From: Marihabitans asiaticum
Lineage (GTDB): Bacteria > Actinomycetota > Actinomycetes > Actinomycetales > Dermatophilaceae
Reading direction: 5' to 3'
Length of the DNA stretch: 64,000 nt
Assembly (NCBI RefSeq): GCF_007828725.1
Contig: NZ_VIUW01000001.1
Span: 372,001 to 436,000, forward strand
A program made the translations under genes and the position numbers. Below, piece after piece: positions 34,303-42,684 of this stretch; the stretch's first letter is position 1, and every line of letters starts with the position of its first letter. The notes under the pieces were generated by a model. That model had not been told where the DNA came from and searched no databases. It saw nothing but the letters and a program-made list of their open reading frames with translations.

Positions 34303-34492
34303 GCCGCAGGCGCGCGGCACCTCCGAGGACCCGGCGACGGTGCGGGCACGCCTGGCGACCACGCCGCTGCAGCGTGTGCGGTGGCTCGAGGAAGTGCTGC
34401 TCGTAGCGGAGCGCAGCGGCGCTCTGGCAAGGATCCGAGCCCAGCGTCAGCGCGAGCTCGAGTTGTGGTGGGCCTCGGGCGGTCGCTCCTGA
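34286..34492 (+). CDS. Small partner protein of the nucleotidyltransferase
   Basis: 68 residues from ATG 34286, five bases after AGGAGG (34275-34280). Sequence features: acidic/polar N-terminus (MEQGPEPQARGTSEDP) then a helical RLATTPLQRVRWLEEVLLVA and RIRAQRQRELELWWASGG. No family recognised. Co-translation with the nucleotidyltransferase (17-base overlap) suggests it is its partner. Its last 46 bases overlap the end of the convergent gene on the other strand. Confidence 0.7.
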   Translation: MEQGPEPQARGTSEDPATVRARLATTPLQRVRWLEEVLLVAERSGALARIRAQRQRELELWWASGGRS

Positions 34493-35265
34493 TCATCCGC
34501 CTCGCGCTCCGGTGAGTCGCTGCCTGTGGCACGTCGAGCCTGACGCTCCTCACGGGCGGCGCGGTTGCGCTTGCGGCGCTTGTACTCCGCCCACGCGATG
34601 CCGATGCCGACGAGCAGCGGCCAGATGAGCTCCAGCGAGTCGATGACCGGCTCGAGCCACGCGGGCAGGTCCGGGAGGTCCGGCCAGGGGATCGAGGGCA
34701 GGTCGAGGTCCGGCCACGGGATGCTCGGCAGCCGCCAGTCGGGCCACGGGATGTCCGGCGTGGGCAGGTCGACGTCCCAGTCGGGCAGCAGCCGGCGCAG
34801 GATCGGGATGAGCGCGGCGATCGCCAGGGGGATGAGGATCTTGCCCAGCCCGCCGAGGATGTCGTCGGCGGCCCCGAGCACGGGGTGACGGGTGGCGAAG
34901 TCCTCGCGCCGCGCGGCCTTGCTGCCGGGCTCGGGATCCATGTCGACCCCACCGGTGCCCATGAGCGCCCGGGTCTTCGCCTCCTTGCGCTCGCCCGCGA
35001 AGTGGGTGACCCGCCGCGGCCGCCCGGTCCCGGTGAAGCGCACCTTGATCGCGCCGACCTGATCGGCCAGCTCGTGGTCCTCGTCGGCCTCGAGCTCGAG
35101 GTTGTCGTCGGCCGCGCTCTTCTTCGTCGCGATCAGCTCACCGTCGACGAGCCAGCGCACGGAGTTGCTCCAGCCGCCCGTCGAGGTCTCCACCCGGTGC
35201 GACCGTCCGTCGACCTCAAGCTCCCAGACCTGCGGCTCGTCGATCTCGACCTGCTCCCCTGCCAC
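34447..35265 (-). CDS. Hypothetical protein with IPWPDL repeats
   Basis: 272 residues from ATG 35265. Residues 1-85 form a beta-rich domain (VWELEVDGRSHRVETSTGGW, then SVRWLVDGELIATKKSAADD) like FAIM/immunoglobulin-type modules. A hydrophobic segment (LGGLGKILIPLAIAALIPIL) precedes proline-tryptophan repeats at about 165-205 (IPWPDW, LPSIPWPDLD, LPSIPWPDLP) and a second hydrophobic segment (LELIWPLLVGIGIAWAEY). The C-terminus is very basic then acidic. Probably a membrane-anchored surface or scaffold protein; function unknown. Confidence 0.7.
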   Translation of the reverse strand: MAGEQVEIDEPQVWELEVDGRSHRVETSTGGWSNSVRWLVDGELIATKKSAADDNLELEADEDHELADQVGAIKVRFTGTGRPRRVTHFAGERKEAKTRALMGTGGVDMDPEPGSKAARREDFATRHPVLGAADDILGGLGKILIPLAIAALIPILRRLLPDWDVDLPTPDIPWPDWRLPSIPWPDLDLPSIPWPDLPDLPAWLEPVIDSLELIWPLLVGIGIAWAEYKRRKRNRAAREERQARRATGSDSPEREADDQERPPEAHHNSSSR

Positions 35266-35292
35266 GCGAGCACGATAGTGCTCGCGTGGCGC

Positions 35293-35796
35293 TCAGTCGC
35301 GGCGCTTGCGCCGCACGTAGAGCTGCTTGCGCACCCGGGCGACGACCTCGCCCCCTTCGTCCACGACGTCTGTCTCGCACCAGTGCAGCACCTTCGACCC
35401 GTCCGCCGCCCGGGCGCGCAGGTCCTCGAGCAGCTCCTCGGTGACGACGAACTCGGCGTGCAGCGCCGTGCGCCCGGGCCGGACGAACTCGATCTCACCC
35501 GCCTTGTCCCACACGACGTAGTCGCGGCCGAGGTTCTGCATCACGAGGATCATCCAGAACGGGTCGGTCATCGCGAACATCGAGCCGCCGAACTGGGTGC
35601 CGACGAAGTTGCGGTTGCTCGCCCGTCGCAGCAGCTCCACCCGCGCCCGCCGCCAGTCCGGGCTGATCTCGCGCACCCGGATCCCGGCGAAGCGGAACGG
35701 GGGCCAGAGGTTCATCCCGTGGCGGATCGCCCGCGGGTCGTCGGCGAGGTCCTGCCAGGTCGGCAGGCGGGAGGCGAGAGACGAAGGGTTGGGCAT
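35293..35796 (-). CDS. DUF4442 (thioesterase-like hot-dog) protein
   Basis: 167 residues from ATG 35796. The hot-dog fold pattern is NRNFVGTQFGGSMFAMTDPF (acyl-pocket helix) near residue 62 with WMILVMQNLGRDYVVWDKAG following, and strands ALHAEFVVTEELLEDLRARA. DUF4442 proteins resemble acyl-CoA thioesterases (PaaI/YiiD-like). The substrate is unknown. Single gene between convergent/divergent neighbours. Confidence 0.85.
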   Translation of the reverse strand: MPNPSSLASRLPTWQDLADDPRAIRHGMNLWPPFRFAGIRVREISPDWRRARVELLRRASNRNFVGTQFGGSMFAMTDPFWMILVMQNLGRDYVVWDKAGEIEFVRPGRTALHAEFVVTEELLEDLRARAADGSKVLHWCETDVVDEGGEVVARVRKQLYVRRKRRD

Positions 35797-35983
35797 TCGG
35801 CTCGGAGAAGGCACGGGCCGATTCTCGCAGGGGTCGATGAACGGTACGACCCTCCGGTTGCGCGACGGACCCTTTGTGGATGCCTGAGCACGCTCTCCCG
35901 GCCACCTCGGTGCGCCTGCGTGATCCCCCTTCGCCCGACACCTACGGTGGCTCCCGACGAGGCGAGGAAGGGAAGAGGCGCCA

Positions 35984-37234
35984 GTGAAGCTCACGGTCAA
36001 GAACGACCCGGTTTACCAGCGACGTCGGCTGGTCGTGCTGGCCGTCATCGTCGTCGTGGTCCTGCTGCTCTGCTGGGTCGGGCGGCTGATCTTCGGTGGT
36101 GACGAGCCGGCGCAGGCCAGCGCACCGGCCGTGTCGGCGAGTCAGGCCGTGGACCGGCCCGTCGAGCAGGAGGCGCCCCCGATCGAGCCGGCGGAAGAAC
36201 AGGGTGCGCAGGCCGGGACGGCCGACAGTGAGCTGGTGCGGCTGCAGCGGATCACCGGCGGGCTGACGCCGAAGTCGGTCGTCGCCTCGTCGGAGGGGCT
36301 GCTCTTCGCGCAGAACATGATGTACACCCACACCGTCACCGCCTACACCCCCGATGGCGCGCGCGTCGCCACCATCGACGACTCCGTCGACCTGGCCAAG
36401 CACGGTGTGAAGGGGCATCCGGGGACGAGCAAGGGCGCGCCGGTCGAGATGGCCTTCAGCCCCGACGGCTCGCGCGCCTACGTGAGCAACTACTCGATGT
36501 ACGGCGAGGGGTTCCTGCCCGAGGGCGCCGATGCGTGCACGTCGGGCAAGGGGATCTCCAACAGCTACCTGTACGACATCGACACGGCCACCTTCGAGAT
36601 CGAGCGGGTCATCGAGGTCGGCGCGGTGCCGAAGTACGTCGCGGTCACCCCCGACGGCTCGACGATCCTCGTCTCCAACTGGTGCTCGATGGACGTCACG
36701 GTCATCGACGCCGCGAGCGGCAAGGTCACCGCGTCGATCCCGACCGGTGGCAAGCACCCGCGCGGGATCGCCACGAGCCCGGACGGCAAGACCGCGTACG
36801 TCACCGTCATGGGCAGTGACCGGACAGTCGCGATCGACCTCGGCTCGCAGCAGGTGAGCGAGCTGGTCGACACCGGCGACAAGCCGCGGCACGTGGTCAC
36901 CTCCCCGGACGGCACCTACATCTACATCACCAACAGCGGCGCGGACACGGTCTCCAAGGTCGAGGCCGCCACCGGCAAGATCGTCGCCGAGGCCAAGACG
37001 GCGGCCGACCCGCGCTCGACCGCCATCTCCCCGGACGGCGAAGCCCTCTACGTCGTCGAGTACGGCGCATCGCGGATGTCGAAGATCACCACGGCCGACA
37101 TGCAGGTCGTCGACAGCGAGGCGGTGGACCCCCACCCGATCGGCGTCACCTACGAGCCGACGACCAAGCGGGTCTGGGTGGCCTGCTACGGCGGCTCCCT
37201 CCTCGTCTTCGACGACTCGCGCCGGGCCGCCTGA
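35984..37234 (+). CDS. Membrane-anchored YncE-like beta-propeller protein
   Basis: 416 residues from GTG 35984. One N-terminal membrane helix (RRLVVLAVIVVVVLLLCWVG), an Ala/Glu-rich linker, then seven-bladed propeller repeats marked by SPDGSRAYVSNYS, TPDGSTILVSNWC, SPDGKTAYVTVMG, SPDGTYIYITNSG and SPDGEALYVVEYG. The YVTN-family propeller should lie outside the cell. Such proteins scaffold or bind ligands; no enzyme motif is seen. A long run of repeats follows the gene. Confidence 0.88.
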   Translation: MKLTVKNDPVYQRRRLVVLAVIVVVVLLLCWVGRLIFGGDEPAQASAPAVSASQAVDRPVEQEAPPIEPAEEQGAQAGTADSELVRLQRITGGLTPKSVVASSEGLLFAQNMMYTHTVTAYTPDGARVATIDDSVDLAKHGVKGHPGTSKGAPVEMAFSPDGSRAYVSNYSMYGEGFLPEGADACTSGKGISNSYLYDIDTATFEIERVIEVGAVPKYVAVTPDGSTILVSNWCSMDVTVIDAASGKVTASIPTGGKHPRGIATSPDGKTAYVTVMGSDRTVAIDLGSQQVSELVDTGDKPRHVVTSPDGTYIYITNSGADTVSKVEAATGKIVAEAKTAADPRSTAISPDGEALYVVEYGASRMSKITTADMQVVDSEAVDPHPIGVTYEPTTKRVWVACYGGSLLVFDDSRRAA

Positions 37235-37282
37235 CTCCCCCTTCGCCCGGCCCCGCGCTTCCCCCTTCGCCCGGTCCCCACT

Positions 37283-37428
37283 GCGCAGATCCCCGGGGAG
37301 CATCAGACGAACGGTCGTCGGAAGGGTCCAGATCGACCGTTCGTCTGAGTTTCCCCGGGGATCTGCGAAGGGGAGGGGGTAGGTGCCGGTGACCGTTCGT
37401 CTGAGTTTGCCCGGGGATCTGCGAAGGG
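37283..37428. repeat. Dispersed 39-nt repeat, copies C1-C3, including an inverted pair
   Basis: C1 at 37283-37316 is in the minus sense; C2 (37335-37373) and C3 (37391-37428) are in the plus sense. C1 and C2 face each other and could form a hairpin with a stem of about 33 bases. C2 reads GACCGTTCGTCTGAGTTTCC then CCGGGGATCTGCGAAGGGG. They fill the gap between the propeller gene and the diacylglycerol kinase gene. Confidence 0.85.
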
Positions 37429-37451
37429 AGGGCGCGCGTAGCCTCGGCGGG

Positions 37452-38375
37452 ATGACCCGCGTCGCGCTCGTGCTCAACCCGGTCAAGCGGCGTGCCGACC
37501 AGCTGGTCCCGCTGCTCGCTGCGGCGTGCGCGGAGCGTGGGTGGCCCGAGCCGACCGTGCTCGAGACGACCGTCGCCGAGACCGGCGCCGCTCAGGCCGC
37601 CGCGGCGGCGAAGGGGGGAGCGCGCCTCGTCCTTGCCGCCGGCGGGGACGGGACGGTGCGCTCGGTCGCTCAGGGGGTACACCCCTTCGCCCAACCCGAC
37701 GGGGTGGTGATGGGGGTGGTCCCGCTCGGCACGGCCAACCTCTTCGCGCACAACCTTGGGCTGCCGATCCGCGACCTGCGGGCCGCGCTCGCGCTCGCCC
37801 TCGACGGCACTGCGCGCCCGGTCGACCTCGGGCTGGCGACCTTCGATGAGGAGCGGGTCGAGCACCCCTTCCTCGTGCTCGCCGGCTTCGGGCACGACGC
37901 CGCAACCGTCGCCGCCACCCGCGACGAGCTCAAGCACCGCATCGGCTGGCCCGCCTACATCCTCCCCGCGGCCCGGCACGCGATCCGGCGGCCGGTGCCG
38001 ATGTCGGTCTCGCTCGATGGAGAGGTCGCCCGCCCCCTTCGCGCCTGGAGCGTCCTCGCCGCCAACGCCTCACGCGTCCGCGCCGGGGTCCGGATCACCG
38101 CCGGCGCCGAGCTCGACGACGGCCTGCTCGAGGTGCTCGAGGTGACCGTCCGGCGTCCCGACCAGTGGCTACCGATCGCCGCGAAGGGGGTGCTCGGGCT
38201 GCGCCGGGACGTGCCCGGCCTGGTGACCCGGTCGGCGCGAGAGGTCGAGATCGTCGCGTCGGACCCGCAGCACGTCCAGCTCGACGGTGACATCACCGCC
38301 GACGTCAGCCGGGTGCGAGTGCGGCTGATGCACCAGGCTGTGATGGTCAACGGCACGAGAGAGAGGGCGCGATGA
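37452..38375 (+). CDS. Diacylglycerol kinase family lipid kinase
   Basis: 307 residues. The catalytic-domain signature LAAGGDGTVRSVAQGV is near residue 62 and GVVPLGTANLFAHNLGLPIR near 95, both hallmarks of the YegS/DagK_cat family. The C-terminal half has ITAGAELDDGLLEVLEVT. It should phosphorylate diacylglycerol or a similar lipid at the membrane surface. TAGCCT seven bases before ATG suggests a leaderless mRNA. The stop overlaps the App1 gene. Confidence 0.9.
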   Translation: MTRVALVLNPVKRRADQLVPLLAAACAERGWPEPTVLETTVAETGAAQAAAAAKGGARLVLAAGGDGTVRSVAQGVHPFAQPDGVVMGVVPLGTANLFAHNLGLPIRDLRAALALALDGTARPVDLGLATFDEERVEHPFLVLAGFGHDAATVAATRDELKHRIGWPAYILPAARHAIRRPVPMSVSLDGEVARPLRAWSVLAANASRVRAGVRITAGAELDDGLLEVLEVTVRRPDQWLPIAAKGVLGLRRDVPGLVTRSAREVEIVASDPQHVQLDGDITADVSRVRVRLMHQAVMVNGTRERAR

Positions 38376-39322
38376 GCGAGGAGCACGTTCAGGCGATCCA
38401 TGCACTGCAAGAGGGGTGGACCCGCCGGCACGAGGAGGAGCAGGTCGCCGACATCATCTGCGGCGTGGAGGGGGAGGAACTCACCCGGCTGAAGAACGCG
38501 CTCAACCGGCGCGACGACCACCACGACCTCGAGGAGCTCGTCTTCGGCGACATCGACGACGAGGCCATCCGCGAGCGGATCCTCGCCCACATCGCTGCCG
38601 AGGCCCAGCCGCTGGGCCGGCTCGGGGTCAAGGTGCTCTCCGACATCGACGACACGATCTTCCCGATGGTCCACGAGCGCCGGTACCCGCGCGGGCACAC
38701 GCCGGTGCCGGGTTCGCTGGCCTTCCTGCAGGCGCTCGACGACGGGCCGGTCGAGTCGCCCTGGTCCCGCGGGGACCTCACCTTCCTCACCGCGCGCCCG
38801 GAGGTCGCCTTCGGGCTCATCGAGTCCACGAGCAAGAACGCGCTGCGCGAGGCCGGCGTCGCCTCGTCCTCGATCCTCTCCGGCGGGCTCGCTTTCCTGC
38901 ACTCCAAGGACGCGATGGCCGACGGCAAGCTCGGCAACGTCGAGCGCTACCGCCAGCTCTTCCCCGAGTACGGCATCGTCTTCGTCGGCGACTCCGGGCA
39001 GGGCGACGTGCTCGTCGGCGAGGGCATGCGCGAGGCGCACCCGGAGGCGATCCCGACGATCTTCATCCACGACGTCGTCTCGACCCCGCAGCCCGAGCGC
39101 GACCGGTTGGCGGCGAAGGGGGTGCACCTGGTCGATACGTACGTCGGTGCCGCGGTGCAGGCCAGCCGTCTCGGCATGGTGTCGCTGCACAACGTCAAGA
39201 CCGTTGTGGCAGAGGCGATCAGCGCACTCGACTCGGTCTCCTGGGAGTCGCCGGAGCAGGAGCACGCCACCCGGGAGCTGTTCCTGCGGGACGTCGACGC
39301 GGCGCATACCCTGGTCAGGTGA
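38372..39322 (+). CDS. App1-like phosphatase (HAD superfamily, DUF2183)
   Basis: 316 residues overlapping the kinase stop (ATGA). LGVKVLSDIDDTIFPMVHER near residue 88 carries the DxDxT motif; LTFLTARPEVAFGL near 137 and FVGDSGQGDVLVGEGM near 205 are HAD motifs II-IV. App1-type enzymes dephosphorylate phosphatidate to diacylglycerol. Together with the upstream kinase it would close a phosphorylation/dephosphorylation cycle on a lipid. The N-terminal 80 residues are helical and acidic. Confidence 0.85.
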   Translation: MSEEHVQAIHALQEGWTRRHEEEQVADIICGVEGEELTRLKNALNRRDDHHDLEELVFGDIDDEAIRERILAHIAAEAQPLGRLGVKVLSDIDDTIFPMVHERRYPRGHTPVPGSLAFLQALDDGPVESPWSRGDLTFLTARPEVAFGLIESTSKNALREAGVASSSILSGGLAFLHSKDAMADGKLGNVERYRQLFPEYGIVFVGDSGQGDVLVGEGMREAHPEAIPTIFIHDVVSTPQPERDRLAAKGVHLVDTYVGAAVQASRLGMVSLHNVKTVVAEAISALDSVSWESPEQEHATRELFLRDVDAAHTLVR

Positions 39323-40290
39323 GCCAGACGCCGACCCAGCACACCCCCTTCGCCACCGTCGTCGACCCTGCGGCCCTGGACGTCTCGGACGAGGTGCGCG
39401 AGGCCGTCCGCGACGGCCGACCCGTGCTGGCGATGGAGTCCACGATCTTCACCCACGGCCTGCCGCGGCCGCGCGGTGGCGAGGTCGCGCTCGCGGCCGA
39501 GGAGCAGGTGCGGGCCGCCGGGGTCGTGCCCGCCACGATCGGGGTGGTCGACGGGGTGCCGACGGTCGGCATGAGCGCCGTGCAGATCGACCAGCTGGCC
39601 GGCGACGACGACGTGATCAAGGCCTCGGTGCGTGAGCTGCCGGTCGCTCGCGCCACAGGAGCCAGCGCCGGGACGACCATCGCGGCCACCGCCTACCTGG
39701 CGCACGCGGCCGGCATCGAGGTGTTCTCGACCGGCGGGCTCGGGGGCGTGCACCACGGGGCGTCGTCGACCTTCGACGAGTCGGCCGACCTGGTGACGCT
39801 GGCGCGGGTCCCGGTCGTGCTCGTCTCTTCCGGGGCCAAGGCGATCCTCGACATCCCGGCGACGCTTGAGCGCTTCGAGACCCTCTCGGTGCCGGTGATC
39901 GGGTATCGGACCAGCCGGTACCCGGGCTTCTACGTCCGCGACTCCGGGTACCCGATCGGCCAGCGGGTGGAGTCGGCCGAGCAGGTGGCCGAGGTCTACC
40001 GCGCGTCGCGTGCGCTCGGTCTGCCGGCGTCGGTGCTCGTTGGCAACCCGATCTCCGAGCCCGACAGCCTCGACCCGGCGGCGCTCGACGAGGTGATCGA
40101 GCGGGCCTGGGCGGCCGCGGAGGAGCAGGGAGTGCGGGGGCAGGCGAGCACGCCGTTCCTGCTCGACTTCATCCGCCGCGAGACCGGTGACGCCTCGCTC
40201 GAGGCCAATGTCGCGCTGTACCGAGGCAACGTCGCGCTGGGCTGCGAGATCGCCTCTGCCCTGACCGGCCCGGGGGCCGTGAGGATCTGA
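39319..40290 (+). CDS. psuG: Pseudouridine-5'-phosphate glycosidase
   Basis: 323 residues from GTG 39319, overlapping the App1 stop (GTGA), with TACCCT six bases upstream that may give a separate leaderless transcript. Family motifs: AMESTIFTHGLPRPRG near residue 37, STGGLGGVHHGASSTFDESA near 138, SSGAKAILDIPATLERFETL near 172. The enzyme splits pseudouridine 5'-phosphate into uracil and ribose 5-phosphate. The downstream sugar kinase would supply the substrate. Confidence 0.95.
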   Translation: MSQTPTQHTPFATVVDPAALDVSDEVREAVRDGRPVLAMESTIFTHGLPRPRGGEVALAAEEQVRAAGVVPATIGVVDGVPTVGMSAVQIDQLAGDDDVIKASVRELPVARATGASAGTTIAATAYLAHAAGIEVFSTGGLGGVHHGASSTFDESADLVTLARVPVVLVSSGAKAILDIPATLERFETLSVPVIGYRTSRYPGFYVRDSGYPIGQRVESAEQVAEVYRASRALGLPASVLVGNPISEPDSLDPAALDEVIERAWAAAEEQGVRGQASTPFLLDFIRRETGDASLEANVALYRGNVALGCEIASALTGPGAVRI

Positions 40291-41159
40291 TGGGTGTGCT
40301 CGCCGTCGCCGGGGACCTCGTCGAGGACGTCGTCGTGCACGTGCAGGAGCCGGTGCGGCCGGGCAGCGACGCGGCCGCGCAGATCACCCGCCGGCGCGGT
40401 GGGTCAGCGGCTAACGTCGCCGCCTTCGCGGCGCAGGCCGGGTGCGCCGTGCGCTTCATCGGCTGCGTCGGCGACGATCTCGTCGGCGAGGCACTCACCA
40501 CCGAGCTGAGCGAGGCCGGGGTGGACGTCTGCGTGCAGGAACGCGGGCGCACGGGTTGCATCGTCGTCGTCGTCGACGAGTCAGGCGAGCGGACCATGCT
40601 GCCCGACCGCGCTGCTGCCGCTGAGCTGACCCACGTCGACACGGAGTGGCTCGACGGGGTCGACCTGCTGCACCTGCCGCTGTACGGCTTCGACTCGGGC
40701 TCGACCCCGCAGGCCCTGTGGCGCGCGGCGGCTGCGGTGCGCGAGGCCGGTGGCCGGGTGTGCGTCGACATCTCGTCGGTGCGGATGGTCGACGTGCACG
40801 GCTGGGAGGGCGTGCTCCGGATGATCGACGCGCTAGAGCCCACCTGGATCAGCGCCAACGCCGACGAGGTGAGCGCGCTCGGGCTCGACGACCCAGCCTT
40901 CCTCGCGCGCCGCCCCCAGCTGGTCGTGCTCGCCCGAGGCGGGGCGCAGCCCACCCGGATCCTCATCGGTGGCACCGAGCCGATCGTCGTGCCCGTGCCC
41001 CCGGTGCCCGGGGTGGTCGACACCACCGGCGCGGGCGACGCCTTCGCCGCGGGCTTCCTCACCGCGATCTACCGGGGCGAGGGGCTCGAGGACGCCGTGG
41101 CGTCCGCGCACGCCCTGGCGGCGCGCTCACTTCGCGCCCCCGGCGCCGCCCTCGCCTGA
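40290..41159 (+). CDS. psuK: PfkB-family carbohydrate kinase, likely pseudouridine kinase
   Basis: 289 residues, start overlapping the psuG stop. PfkB signatures: RRGGSAANVAAFAAQAGCAV near residue 35 and the C-terminal DTTGAGDAFAAGFLTAIYRG near 246 with the catalytic Asp. Adjacency to psuG suggests pseudouridine as substrate, though other nucleosides or sugars are possible. The pair would recycle pseudouridine from RNA turnover. Its end overlaps the extended frame of the metI fragment on the opposite strand. Confidence 0.9.
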   Translation: MGVLAVAGDLVEDVVVHVQEPVRPGSDAAAQITRRRGGSAANVAAFAAQAGCAVRFIGCVGDDLVGEALTTELSEAGVDVCVQERGRTGCIVVVVDESGERTMLPDRAAAAELTHVDTEWLDGVDLLHLPLYGFDSGSTPQALWRAAAAVREAGGRVCVDISSVRMVDVHGWEGVLRMIDALEPTWISANADEVSALGLDDPAFLARRPQLVVLARGGAQPTRILIGGTEPIVVPVPPVPGVVDTTGAGDAFAAGFLTAIYRGEGLEDAVASAHALAARSLRAPGAALA

Positions 41160-41594
41160 CCCTTGAAGCTGTCGCGGGCAGCAGCGTCGAGGGAGTGCAG
41201 CAGACCTCGGCGCTGCACCGACAGCGAAGGGGGGCCGGTCGTCTCAACTCGGCGACGCAGAGCACGAACGAGCAGGTCTCCGCCGGACTGGATGAGCTGG
41301 ACCAGTCCGATGAGGACGACCACTGCGACGAGGAGCACCGGGGTGTTGAAGCGCTGGTATCCGTAGCGGAGGGCGAGGTCGCCCAGACCCCCGCCGCCGA
41401 TCGTGCCCGCCATCGCGGAGAAGCCGACGAGCATGACGAGCGTCAGGGTCGCGCCCGAGACCAGCGACGGCGCCGCCTCGGGAAGCAGCACCTTGCGGAC
41501 GATGTCCTGGGTGCGCGCGCCCATCGCCCGGGCGGCCTTGATCTTACCCTCGGAGACCTCGGCGAGCGCGGTCTCGACCGCCCGGCGCTGGTCG
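41069..41594 (-). pseudogene. metI: Methionine ABC transporter permease fragment (MetI C-terminal part)
   Basis: The minus strand from about 41590 reads VETALAEVSEGKIKAARAMG, then LPEAAPSLVSGATLTLVMLV (the EAA loop region) and IGGGGLGDLALRYGYQRFNT, the conserved MetI end. The N-terminal half with its membrane helices is missing. Past about 41245 the frame continues into sequence opposite psuK that is not MetI-like. The truncation point is at the 13-base tandem repeat (41596-41630), next to the dioxygenase gene. metN and metQ are absent. Confidence 0.8.
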
Positions 41595-41595
41595 C

Positions 41596-41630
41596 GGACG
41601 CGAGCTCAGGACGCGAGCTCAGGACGCGAG
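41596..41630. repeat. 13-base tandem repeat at the metI truncation
   Basis: GGACGCGAGCTCA occurs at 41596-41608 and 41609-41621, followed by a partial third unit to 41630. The dioxygenase stop codon lies in the second unit. It marks the junction between the metI fragment and the dioxygenase gene. Confidence 0.85.
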
Positions 41631-42632
41631 CAGGTGCCGGTGGTGGCGCTCGGCCACGTCCGGGTGTGCTCGCAGCCGGCTCTTCAGGGCGTTGCCGCCA
41701 TAGGTGCTGTGCAGCACGTCCAAGGCGTCCTGAGTGACCCCGGGGGCCTGGGCGGCGAGGTCGTCGGGGAGCTGGAGCGTCGGGATCTGCGCGGAGAGGC
41801 TGGGATTGTAGAAGAACGGGACGGAGATGCGAGTGCTGCCCGCTGGGGGGCTGACTACCCGGTGCGCAGTGGCCCGGAGCAGGCCGTCGGTGGCCACCTC
41901 GAGCAGCTCCCCGATGTTGACGACGAAGGCACCCTCGACCGGCTCCACGTCGACCCAGGTGCCGTCACGCCGAACCTGAAGGCCGACCGACCCCGGCTCG
42001 AGGAGGAGCAGAGTCAGCACCCCGGAATCGGTGTGCGCCCCCACGCCCTGGTCGGCCTTGTCCCGGCCGGGGTAGCAGATGATCTTGATCAGTGAGGACG
42101 GCTCGGCGAAGGCGGGGGCGAAGATGCTCGCATCCTGGCCGAGGGCAACCGCCCACTGTGACAGCAGCTCCTCGGCGATGCCGGTCAGGGCGTGCTGCCA
42201 CTGGTGAACCACCTCGCGCAGCGCGGGATGGGCAGCGGGCCACTGGTTCGGGCCCTCGAGAATGTTCCACGGCTCGTCCTTGGTCGCCGGGCGTGGGTCC
42301 CGCTCGATGCCGAAGTCGATCTGCTCGCGCCAGTCCTGTCGCCCCTGCGTCAGCTCACCGCCGAGCCGGGTCCACCCCCGGAAGTGGGGTGAGCGGAGGT
42401 TCTCGATCGCTTGCTTCTCCGACAGGGGGAGGGCGAAGAACTCCCGGGCGGCCTGGAGCAGGCGATCGGTGGTGGCCGCGGGGACGCCGTGGCCGACGAG
42501 GTAGAAGAAGCCGACGTCCCGGGCGGCCGCGAGGAGGTCGGCGCGGAAGGTGGTCGCGTCCTCCCTTCGCGCTCGGGAGAGGTCGAGCACCGGCAGCGCC
42601 GGGGCGAAGGTGGACGACGGGGTACCAGGCAT
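41619..42632 (-). CDS. 2-oxoglutarate/Fe(II)-type dioxygenase (isopenicillin N synthase family)
   Basis: 337 residues from ATG 42632 (GGGAAGGGG upstream). DIOX_N domain near residues 12-130 (LPVLDLSRARREDATTFRAD, FFYLVGHGVPA). The iron ligands are GAHTDSGVLTLLLLE (His-x-Asp, near 205) and LLRATAHRVVSPPAGSTRIS (His near 260, and the 2-oxoglutarate-type RxS). The enzyme should oxidise a small substrate with Fe(II) and oxygen. A SAM-IV riboswitch precedes it and a metI fragment follows, so it probably acts on a methionine- or sulfur-related compound. Confidence 0.9.
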   Translation of the reverse strand: MPGTPSSTFAPALPVLDLSRARREDATTFRADLLAAARDVGFFYLVGHGVPAATTDRLLQAAREFFALPLSEKQAIENLRSPHFRGWTRLGGELTQGRQDWREQIDFGIERDPRPATKDEPWNILEGPNQWPAAHPALREVVHQWQHALTGIAEELLSQWAVALGQDASIFAPAFAEPSSLIKIICYPGRDKADQGVGAHTDSGVLTLLLLEPGSVGLQVRRDGTWVDVEPVEGAFVVNIGELLEVATDGLLRATAHRVVSPPAGSTRISVPFFYNPSLSAQIPTLQLPDDLAAQAPGVTQDALDVLHSTYGGNALKSRLRAHPDVAERHHRHLLAS

Positions 42633-42639
42633 GACTGCC

Positions 42640-42684
42640 CCTTCCCGGCACACGGGTGCCGCGATGGAGCTGCATCAAGGAAGC
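42640..42684 (-). promoter_or_regulatory. Expression-platform hairpins between riboswitch and start codon
   Basis: On the minus strand AGCTGC...GCAGCT (42668-42688 region) and CGGCACCCGTGTGCCG just before the GGGAAGGGG ribosome site can form two stems. Such stems near the ribosome site could couple ligand binding to translation. Pairing is by eye only. Confidence 0.4.
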
